A stretch of 19,311 nt of DNA from Lachnospiraceae bacterium. Lineage in GTDB: Bacteria > Bacillota_A > Clostridia > Lachnospirales > Lachnospiraceae. The position numbers and the translations under genes were made by a program. Under the pieces are notes generated by a model. It was not told the origin of the DNA. It was given only the letters and a program-made list of their open reading frames with translations, and did not search any database. The DNA lies in contig JAFQCI010000078.1 of the NCBI GenBank assembly GCA_017416505.1, positions 1 through 19,311 on the forward strand. Direction: 5' to 3'. Shown in pieces: positions 7,802 through 14,171 of this stretch; within the stretch, counting starts at the first letter, position 1; each line of letters opens with the position of its first letter.

Positions 7802-7827
7802 GTAACTGTTCACACATGAACAGTTAC
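7802..7827 (-). repeat. 26-bp palindrome, copy B
   Basis: Same 18-base core as copy A (5364-5389), but the outer arms are GTAA and TTAC, so both arms changed together and the stem stays perfect. It begins 5 nt after the sipL-like stop codon and has no T run. Confidence 0.85.
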
Positions 7828-7831
7828 CTGT

Positions 7832-9382
7832 TTACTTCATAATCAATAATTTTTCTCCTGCATTTACCTCATCGGATTTTAAATGATTCAATTCCTTTAG
7901 TCTTTCCACTGTGGTAAAATAATTTTTGGCAATGGACCACAAAGTATCCTCCGGCTTCACCGTATACCCAATCATTCCTGCCATATTATTTCTTTTTTCC
8001 AAATCAAAAGGACTTCTTTTTACTTCAATAATGGTTCTTGCCTTCTTCGGTTCAAAAGCCAAAATACTGAAACTGATAAAGGCTTTACATTCTGCCTCAT
8101 TTCCATCTAACATTATGGCATTGACCTGCTCCAGGGAAGGTACCAGATTTACCACGTGCTGTTCGCGGATTCCGGATACTTCAATATCATATTCAAAAGG
8201 CATAATGACAGGTTCCGTCTGAATTGGGCGTTTATCATCTTCTGTCAGGCACATCATTCTGCCAATCACAGCGCCTTCTACACCGATGGTTCCTTCTTTT
8301 CTTACAATATTATCAATCTTTATGGTACCATCCATATTCAGCACACTTAAAACCCTGCCTTTTAACTGCTTCACTCCCACTCTTTGACTGATTTTCGTTT
8401 TTGCATGGTTTTTCGTAATCAGACTTTCAAATGGAAACTCTTCCATTACATTATCGATTTGCTCTTCTTTGGAATAAGTGTCCCAAAGCAGACGCATATT
8501 CGTATCCTCGTAAATCTTAATATATAAATCCAGCATCACATCCGTAAAAATGATTCTTTCTTCCCCATCACTGTCATTCTTGATGTCTGCCTGCATATTT
8601 CCCACTTTTGCACTGATTTCCCATGTCATATCCTCTTTGCATAAAGGCTCCTTTAACTTCTCCGAAAACGTAATATCCTGCTGCACATATTGCACCGGAA
8701 TATGCTCCTTGTTTCCAAGATAAATAAAGAAAAAGGATAAATCACCCTTAATACTGATTTCTCCATCCAGAAGCTTCGACTCAAAATTCTGCAATCTTAC
8801 ATTTTTATACACCAGATTACTCATGTTTGGCTTGGAAGATGCCAGTTCAATCTCCTGTTTTAAACGGATTCCATCCTTTTTATGTACAATTAAACTGCTG
8901 ATTGGAAAATCTTTATAAAGACATTCAATGCCCTCTTTTTCCTCCATATCATAAGTGATGTCCATATCCTCCTGTTCAAAGACCATTGCCTTTAATTCCA
9001 CCAATGCCCGTAAAGATATCTTTCTGGAATTAATCACAGAAACATTTAAATCCTCGATTTCCCAAATAATCTGACATTGATTCGTAGGAAGAATATCGTC
9101 CATATGTATCATTTCCTCAAAAGGAAGCTTTCCTTCCATGGCATCAATCGGTTTTTCCAAAAATCCGGTATGATATAAAATGCAAAAGCTCAGTTCACCC
9201 TTCACTCTAATCTTATTTGCCATTACTTCAATGTCATCCAATATAATCTGACCGCTGCTATCAATAACTTTATCAATATCCAATTTGGTATCTGACACAT
9301 TATAATCATCATCCAAAGTAATCTGGACTATCTTTTCTCCTCTTTTCACACAAGTTGCAATTTTATTTTTCAGTAACTCCAT
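7832..9382 (-). CDS. sipL: SipL-like spore coat morphogenesis protein (DUF3794/SPOCS domains plus LysM)
   Basis: Cytoplasmic mother-cell protein expected to link the coat to the forespore surface. In Clostridioides difficile SipL binds SpoIVA through its LysM domain. The 516 residues match that protein in length and layout: beta-rich SPOCS/DUF3794-type segments at about 30-130, 180-285 and 330-440, then a LysM domain at 471-515 (GYTVKPEDTLWSIAKNYF, later NAGEKLLIMK). There is no signal peptide, as expected for a protein that reaches the coat from the mother cell. AAGGGG lies 8 nt before ATG 9382, and a sigma-E-like promoter is visible upstream. Many Clostridia carry other DUF3794-LysM proteins, so the exact orthology is inferred. 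Confidence 0.82.
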   Translation of the reverse strand: MELLKNKIATCVKRGEKIVQITLDDDYNVSDTKLDIDKVIDSSGQIILDDIEVMANKIRVKGELSFCILYHTGFLEKPIDAMEGKLPFEEMIHMDDILPTNQCQIIWEIEDLNVSVINSRKISLRALVELKAMVFEQEDMDITYDMEEKEGIECLYKDFPISSLIVHKKDGIRLKQEIELASSKPNMSNLVYKNVRLQNFESKLLDGEISIKGDLSFFFIYLGNKEHIPVQYVQQDITFSEKLKEPLCKEDMTWEISAKVGNMQADIKNDSDGEERIIFTDVMLDLYIKIYEDTNMRLLWDTYSKEEQIDNVMEEFPFESLITKNHAKTKISQRVGVKQLKGRVLSVLNMDGTIKIDNIVRKEGTIGVEGAVIGRMMCLTEDDKRPIQTEPVIMPFEYDIEVSGIREQHVVNLVPSLEQVNAIMLDGNEAECKAFISFSILAFEPKKARTIIEVKRSPFDLEKRNNMAGMIGYTVKPEDTLWSIAKNYFTTVERLKELNHLKSDEVNAGEKLLIMK

Positions 9383-9417
9383 AATAATCCCCTTTCTATT
9401 CGATTCAGCCTTGTATC

Positions 9418-9443
9418 ATTCTATGAAATACCTTCTTAAATAT
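9418..9443 (-). promoter_or_regulatory. Sigma-E-like (mother-cell) promoter for the sipL-like gene
   Basis: Minus strand: ATATT (9443-9439), 13 bp, then CATAGAAT (9425-9418), close to the sporulation sigma-E pattern of an ATA-type -35 and CATACAAT -10. The -10 ends about 35 bp before the start codon. The spacing is slightly short; judged by eye. Confidence 0.45.
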
Positions 9444-9485
9444 GTCTATTCTCCATCTACTTCTTTTTTCCTTTCTACTTCTTTT

Positions 9486-9890
9486 TCACTCAAATACTAC
9501 GGGTAAATCCATATAGGGACATTTTAATACAATGATAGGATACGTTACGATTTCTTTGTCCTCTTCATCTTTTCCCACTAATTGTGTCTTTACATAAATC
9601 GCATTTTTCCCAAGGCTGAAATCCTCCACTACAATATCCAGATTACTTCTATTTTGCTCCCCATATCCAATTGCCACATACAAATAATCCTTTGTGGCAA
9701 AAGTCAGTTTAAAGACAGTTTCCTTTTTTTCCTCCAAAATTTCCTTAAGTTCATCCGGAATCTGTTTTTCATCGCAAATAGTAAAATCCAGTTTTTCCTT
9801 TTCTCCCTCTTCTTCCTTATCACAGGAAACCAATACAAACAAAAAAAAGAGTAAGGTAAAACAGGTGATAAGCTTTTTCCATACTTTCAT
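9486..9890 (-). CDS. PrcB-domain lipoprotein
   Basis: A 134-residue predicted lipoprotein: positive start MKVWKK, hydrophobic core, lipobox LVSC (Cys23), then a Glu/Lys-rich linker. Residues about 60-133 resemble the PrcB C-terminal domain, with YLYVAIGYGEQNRSN, then VVEDFSLGKNAIYVKTQL, then YPIIVLK and a final PVVF. PrcB was named from a Treponema protease complex; in Clostridia the domain occurs in small secreted proteins of unknown role. The ribosome site is weak (AGGTG about 12 nt upstream). It sits between murA and the sipL-like gene, facing the same way, so a wall or spore-envelope role is plausible but not shown. Confidence 0.75.
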   Translation of the reverse strand: MKVWKKLITCFTLLFFLFVLVSCDKEEEGEKEKLDFTICDEKQIPDELKEILEEKKETVFKLTFATKDYLYVAIGYGEQNRSNLDIVVEDFSLGKNAIYVKTQLVGKDEEDKEIVTYPIIVLKCPYMDLPVVFE

Positions 9891-9965
9891 ATTTTTTATA
9901 CACCTAATCTTACTTTACTCTTATTCTATGAAGTTTTTTCATGATTCAGAACAAACTCGAAAATC

Positions 9966-11270
9966 TTATCCAGCATGCTGAAATCTGAATTTCTTAATTT
10001 CCTGCTCGGTTTCTACTTTCTCCATAATTCCACCCAAAGCACGAACCTTTCCTTCAAAATCTTCATATCCACGCTGAATGTATTCAATTTTTTCAATCAA
10101 TGTAACCCCGTTGGCACATAGACCTGCGATAACCAAAGCCGCACCTGCACGTAAATCCGGTGCGATTACGTTAGCTCCTGCGAAGGATTCCACTCCATCA
10201 ATAATAGCTGTATTCCCTTCTACCTTAATCTTCGCACCCATTCTGGATAATTCATCTACATACTTAAAACGGTTTTCAAAAATACTTTCGGAAATGATAC
10301 TGGTACCCTCTGAAAGTGCTAAAGTGACTGCCATTTGTGGCTGCATATCGGTAGGAAATCCCGGATATGGCAAAGTCTTTATCTGGGTTGACTTCATTCT
10401 TTCTTTTGAAACAACACGTACTGCATCATCAAATTCTTCTACATATGCACCAATTTCCACTAATTTCGCAGAAATGGAATCTAAATGCTTTGGAATGACA
10501 TTCTTAATTAAAACATCACCCTTGGTAGCTGCTGCTGCCATCATAAAAGTACCTGCTTCAATCTGGTCCGGAATAATGGAATAATCTGTTCCATGTAATT
10601 CCTTCACCCCACGGATTCGAATCACATCTGTTCCAGCACCCTTAATATTGGCACCCATGCTGTTTAAAAAGTTCGCCACATCAACGATATGTGGTTCCTT
10701 GGCTGCATTTTCAATAATGGTCTTTCCTTCTGCCAAAGCTGCCGCCATCATAATATTAATGGTTGCTCCTACGGAAACCACATCAAGATAAATATGACTT
10801 CCCCTTAATTCTTCTGCCTCTGCGATAATCATTCCATGGTCAATGGTAACTTTCGCACCCAATGCCTCAAATCCTTTAATATGCTGGTCAATAGGTCTGC
10901 TTCCAATGTTACATCCTCCCGGAAGTGCCACCTGTGCCCTCTTATACTTACCCAGCAATGCTCCTAATAAATAGTAAGAAGCCCGGATTTTACGAATAAA
11001 TTCATCATCAATTACTAAATTCTCCGAATTCTTTATGGTACTTCCACTAATCATTACCCTATGTGGATTCTGTCTTTCCACCAGACCTCCGATGCCTTCA
11101 ATGGCTTGTAACAAAGTTCTGGTATCTTTTACGTTTGGTATATTGTCTATAAAACAAGCTTTATCTGTCATAACTGCTGCTGCCAAAATACCAAGGGCAG
11201 CATTTTTTGCTCCACTAATTACTACTTCACCTACAAGGGGATTTCCTCCCTTAATCATGTACTGCTCCAT
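9966..11270 (-). CDS. murA: UDP-N-acetylglucosamine 1-carboxyvinyltransferase
   Basis: Transfers enolpyruvate from PEP to UDP-GlcNAc, the first committed step of peptidoglycan synthesis, in the cytoplasm. Numbered from ATG 11270 (434 residues): SGAKNAAL carries the Lys-Asn pair (22-23); the active-site loop [16 protein letters not shown] has the catalytic cysteine (Cys120), the residue that fosfomycin alkylates; and GFPTDMQPQ is the UDP-sugar region. Length and domain order are normal for the EPSP-synthase fold. The frame extends to a TTG at 11291, but GAGG 6 nt before ATG 11270 decides the start. Firmicutes often have two murA genes, and which paralog this is cannot be told here. Confidence 0.96.
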   Translation of the reverse strand: MEQYMIKGGNPLVGEVVISGAKNAALGILAAAVMTDKACFIDNIPNVKDTRTLLQAIEGIGGLVERQNPHRVMISGSTIKNSENLVIDDEFIRKIRASYYLLGALLGKYKRAQVALPGGCNIGSRPIDQHIKGFEALGAKVTIDHGMIIAEAEELRGSHIYLDVVSVGATINIMMAAALAEGKTIIENAAKEPHIVDVANFLNSMGANIKGAGTDVIRIRGVKELHGTDYSIIPDQIEAGTFMMAAAATKGDVLIKNVIPKHLDSISAKLVEIGAYVEEFDDAVRVVSKERMKSTQIKTLPYPGFPTDMQPQMAVTLALSEGTSIISESIFENRFKYVDELSRMGAKIKVEGNTAIIDGVESFAGANVIAPDLRAGAALVIAGLCANGVTLIEKIEYIQRGYEDFEGKVRALGGIMEKVETEQEIKKFRFQHAG

Positions 11271-11346
11271 TGCACACCTCTTAATTTTCAACTATTTTAT
11301 ATTGTGGCATAAACTCAAATCTTTATCTGTTCGCATAATTATTCTA

Positions 11347-11375
11347 ATGATATCATATTATTTTCCCATTGTAAA
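11347..11375 (-). promoter_or_regulatory. Sigma-A type promoter for murA
   Basis: Minus strand TTTACA (11375-11370), 17 bp, TATCAT (11352-11347): each hexamer matches the consensus at five of six positions. The leader is about 70 nt. Confidence 0.6.
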
Positions 11376-11464
11376 TCTTTTATTCACATAAATTTATCCT
11401 CTTCTTTATTAAAAATATGATAAAAATGGAGTAAAACAACCATTTCTTTTTCTCCATAAAGAAC

Positions 11465-11511
11465 AAAGGTGCTAAAACCTTAAAATATACATTTCAGATT
11501 CTAACACCTTT
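11465..11511 (-). terminator. Hairpin after the M23 peptidase gene, probable terminator
   Basis: AAAGGTG-type arms of 13 bases (11465-11477 and 11499-11511) pair at 11 positions with a 21-nt loop, about 36 bp after the M23 stop. The following sequence is only moderately T-rich, so termination may be partial. Confidence 0.45.
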
Positions 11512-11547
11512 TCGCTGCCATTTATCTATATGATTAAAAACATCAAA

Positions 11548-13134
11548 TTATTTTGATACATAATTCAATGGATTTACTGCAGTACCATTGATAACAATTT
11601 CAAAATGTAAATGTGGACCTGTACTTCTTCCTGTATTTCCGGATAAGGCAATCTTATCTCCCTGAGATACATATTCTCCCGCAGAAACTGTAATCTTGCT
11701 AAGATGAGCATACTTTGTAACCACACCATCTCCATGGCTGATATATACGCAATATCCATATCCGCTTGACCATCCTGCATGAGTTACCACACCTGCTCTG
11801 GATGCACGGACTGTTGTACCAGTAGAGCATGACCAATCCACACCCTTATGGGTTCTTCCCCATCTTGCACCATAACCGGAAGTAAATGTTCCTCCTGTAA
11901 TCGGCTTAATATAGGTTGGAAGTGCCTTTGTACCACGGGAAACTTTCTTTGGAACTGCTTGTACTAAAATAGTTTGCGACAATACCTGGCGTTCTGTTTC
12001 CACATCACCTTCATATACCACCATAGCAATAACTTCCCTTTCACCTGGGGAACCTTCTACTAATACTGTATTATCTCCAATATAAGCATCCGGGTTATCA
12101 ACATAAATAACCTCTTCTTCATAAGACTCGGTATAAGTCTGTTGTTCTTTACGAATTACGGATAATTCCGGCTTTGGAACCTGAATTACAACCTGGTCGC
12201 CTACATAAATACCATCTTCCACTGAAATTTCAGGGTTAATGCTTAAAAACTCGGCTACTGTCATACCATTATTATTAGCAATCACGGAAATACAGTCACC
12301 CGATACAACTTCATAAATCACATTTTCTTCTTTTTCTTTCGTGATATCTTCCACTGCAGAATCTACAGAAGTAATCTGCTCTTTGGAAACATAAGTAGGT
12401 ACTACTTCTACCTCTTCTTTAAACTCAATGCTGATAACTCCATCTTCGCTTAATATCTGCTGTTCCTCAGAACCAGCCATAATAGCAGCTTCTTCACTGC
12501 CTGCTTCTCCTGTACTTCCTTCCTCCGAAACTTCTTTGGCTTCCGAGGTTTCGCTTTCTTCCTCTAATACACTGGATTTATTTACTATAACCGTATCTTT
12601 TTGTTCAATGGATGCACTTACTACATTAGTAGTCAATACATTGATTTCACCCTTTTCTTTTTGTACCAGTTCAACAGTAAAATCATCATTTACATCATAT
12701 TTTGCCTGAGTCTGCTCCAATACTGCTAAAACAGATTCCTGACTATCTAACGTAACAGTATAATCTCCAATTTTCAAAGTATAAGCCAATGTCTTATCTT
12801 CTACTACATTTGCCTTCATTTCATCGTATACTTTGGCAACTAACTTATCCTGTTCTAAAGCTTTCTCATTTCCCTTACCCTTTTTAAAGGTAATGTCCAT
12901 ATCTAAATATGTCAAATCCTGAGATTCTGAATTTACCAGAAGTCTGGCTTCCTTTACTGCCTCTTCTGCCTCTTCTAATCCTGCTGCACTTCCTACCACA
13001 TCTCCATTAATAAGAATCTGGTAAATATCGCCCTTTTCCTGTACGTTCAATGTTGGTACCGCCAACAATGCAACGATAGAAGAAAGAATCAATCCCTTGG
13101 CAAACTCAAATCTTCTCTTTCCATTCCAAATCAT
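11548..13134 (-). CDS. Membrane-anchored M23 peptidase with LysM and G5 domains
   Basis: Predicted peptidoglycan endopeptidase outside the membrane, 528 residues. One membrane or signal segment lies at about 14-30 after a basic start. A beta-rich region follows (35-185), then an acidic Ser/Glu linker (185-230), a LysM domain (274-320, YEVVSGDCISVIANNNGMT), a G5 domain (about 325-398), and an M23 domain (410-522). Zinc ligands are visible: His429 and Asp433 in THKGVDW, and His508/His510 in GPHLHFE, so the enzyme looks active. GGAG lies 8 nt before ATG 13134, and a good promoter lies further upstream. LysM and G5 both bind wall glycans. The order M23 peptidase then murA recalls spore-wall neighborhoods, but this is not SpoIIQ by layout. 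Confidence 0.92.
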   Translation of the reverse strand: MIWNGKRRFEFAKGLILSSIVALLAVPTLNVQEKGDIYQILINGDVVGSAAGLEEAEEAVKEARLLVNSESQDLTYLDMDITFKKGKGNEKALEQDKLVAKVYDEMKANVVEDKTLAYTLKIGDYTVTLDSQESVLAVLEQTQAKYDVNDDFTVELVQKEKGEINVLTTNVVSASIEQKDTVIVNKSSVLEEESETSEAKEVSEEGSTGEAGSEEAAIMAGSEEQQILSEDGVISIEFKEEVEVVPTYVSKEQITSVDSAVEDITKEKEENVIYEVVSGDCISVIANNNGMTVAEFLSINPEISVEDGIYVGDQVVIQVPKPELSVIRKEQQTYTESYEEEVIYVDNPDAYIGDNTVLVEGSPGEREVIAMVVYEGDVETERQVLSQTILVQAVPKKVSRGTKALPTYIKPITGGTFTSGYGARWGRTHKGVDWSCSTGTTVRASRAGVVTHAGWSSGYGYCVYISHGDGVVTKYAHLSKITVSAGEYVSQGDKIALSGNTGRSTGPHLHFEIVINGTAVNPLNYVSK

Positions 13135-13155
13135 TCAAAAAACTCCTTACCAATA

Positions 13156-13189
13156 CTCAATGCTTTGCGATATCTCGCATCATTTTGAG
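13156..13189 (-). other. Extended hairpin in the M23 peptidase leader
   Basis: TGCGA/TCGCA around a GATA loop, continued outward by CTCA..ATG pairing with CAT..TGAG with small bulges. It lies between the promoter and the ribosome site of the M23 gene. It could affect mRNA stability or translation; no known riboswitch class is recognised. Confidence 0.5.
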
Positions 13190-13215
13190 AAACAATTGTA
13201 ACATTTTCGTAATAT

Positions 13216-13244
13216 ATTCTATCACCCATTGTATGAAATGTAAA
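13216..13244 (-). promoter_or_regulatory. Sigma-A type promoter for the M23 peptidase gene
   Basis: Minus strand TTTACA (13244-13239), 17 bp, TAGAAT (13221-13216): each box matches five of six consensus positions. The leader is about 75 nt and holds the hairpin at 13156-13189. Confidence 0.65.
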
Positions 13245-13261
13245 GCACTACTTTTAAAAAT

Positions 13262-13469
13262 ATGATACCAGGGTCAAAAAGTCATGCTTTTCATGCTCGC
13301 ATGAAAAAGTATGACTTTAAGACCCGCAAAACATGAGAAAGTAGCCCAAATAGGGCGGATTTCGAATGTTTTTAGGTGCTGAACGTCCAGTGGACGTTCG
13401 TTTAGCACCGACCGTAGCAGCGCGAAGACTTGCGGGAGCACAAAGTGCGTAGCAATTCGTAGGTATCAT
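13262..13469. repeat. 208-bp palindrome-rich element with 8-bp terminal inverted repeats (MITE-like or structured RNA)
   Basis: It begins ATGATACC and ends GGTATCAT. Inside are four hairpins: a long one at 13271-13325 (GGGTC/GACCC base, AAGTCAT/ATGACTT, CTTTTCATG/CATGAAAAAG, loop CTCG); GCCC/GGGC at 13344-13356; GGTGCT/AGCACC with GAACGTCC/GGACGTTC at 13375-13409; and nested TTGC/GCAA with GCAC/GTGC near 13430-13455. It is richer in G and C than its surroundings and has no convincing reading frame. It lies 28 bp after the shikimate kinase family stop and 18 bp before the M23 promoter. I recall similar sequence scattered through Lachnospiraceae genomes, which suggests a mobile or repeated element; this is memory, not a search. 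Confidence 0.75.
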
Positions 13470-13496
13470 GGTGTTAAAATATTATCTTTATTCTGA

Positions 13497-14006
13497 CTAA
13501 AGTTTTTTATGATTTTGAATGGCAATCTGGGTCTTTTCCACGACTCCTTTTAAATCCAGATATCCTTCATCCACAACAATATGTGCATATTTTTCATACA
13601 ACGGACATCTTTCCTCATATAAATCCTTTAAGGTATACCCCTCTTTTAAAACAACTCCCCTTTTTGTCAAATCTCCCAGACGTTTTTCCACTTCCTCATA
13701 AGAAAGCTTAATATAAACCACTGTACTAATTTCCCTTAAATGCTTCATTGCATTTTCACAATAACAGGCACTACCGCCTGTTGCAATAACTGTCTGATTT
13801 GCCTCGATTCCCGCATTCACCTCATCCTCAATCTTTAAGAATGCCTCCTGCCCTTCCTCTTCAATAATATCACAAAGCTTTCGTTGCTCTCTTTCCTGAA
13901 TCAAAAGGTCAGAATCTAAAAATTTATATCCCAATATCTTTGCTAATACCACTCCCACTGTACTCTTTCCAGAACCCGGCATACCAATTAACGTAATATT
14001 ATCCAT
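13497..14006 (-). CDS. Shikimate kinase family protein, atypical substrate site
   Basis: P-loop small-molecule kinase of the shikimate kinase fold, 169 residues. Numbered from ATG 14006: Walker A GMPGSGKST (8-16), DSD (31-33), ATGGS (75-79), a lid with TKRGVVL (115-121), and ERCPLYEKYA (132-141) with the usual substrate-side Arg133. Two expected shikimate-binding features differ: the usual Phe-Arg is Phe56-Leu57, and the Gly-Gly-Gly loop is Gly77-Gly78-Ser79. The ATP site looks intact, so it is probably a kinase whose substrate may not be shikimate. GGGAGG lies 5 nt before ATG 14006; the frame extends to 14039 without a ribosome site. No other aro gene is nearby. Confidence 0.8.
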   Translation of the reverse strand: MDNITLIGMPGSGKSTVGVVLAKILGYKFLDSDLLIQEREQRKLCDIIEEEGQEAFLKIEDEVNAGIEANQTVIATGGSACYCENAMKHLREISTVVYIKLSYEEVEKRLGDLTKRGVVLKEGYTLKDLYEERCPLYEKYAHIVVDEGYLDLKGVVEKTQIAIQNHKKL

Positions 14007-14066
14007 TTTTCCTCCCTGTATATGACATCTTCCTGCCATCCTAAATTAATTATTTAAAAATTCATC

Positions 14067-14171
14067 CATTCTTTTTCATAAATAAATCTCTCAAATTCTC
14101 ATACATTCCTTTTCGTAAATAAATCTCTTAAATTCCCATACATTCCTTTTCACAAGTGAATCTCTTAAAGT
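14067..14171. repeat. Tandem repeat, 37-bp unit, about 2.8 copies
   Basis: Units start at 14067, 14104 and 14141 with CATTC followed by a T-run, then AAATAAATCTCT, then AAATTC and CATA. Copies 1 and 2 differ at about four positions; copy 3 diverges and ends at the stop codon of the OLD gene. The repeat fills most of the gap between the OLD and shikimate kinase family genes. There are no spacers, so it is not CRISPR. Confidence 0.8.

Noticed and set aside
10078..10584. Long plus-strand frame opposite murA
   Set aside because: murA is certain on the other strand, and the antisense product resembles nothing known.
13254..13483. Target-site duplication (TTAAAAATAT / TTAAAATATT) around the 208-bp element
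   Set aside because: The match is imperfect, not directly adjacent on both sides, and easily due to chance in AT-rich DNA.
14067..14171. CRISPR array
   Set aside because: The units are directly adjacent with no spacers and no cas genes nearby.
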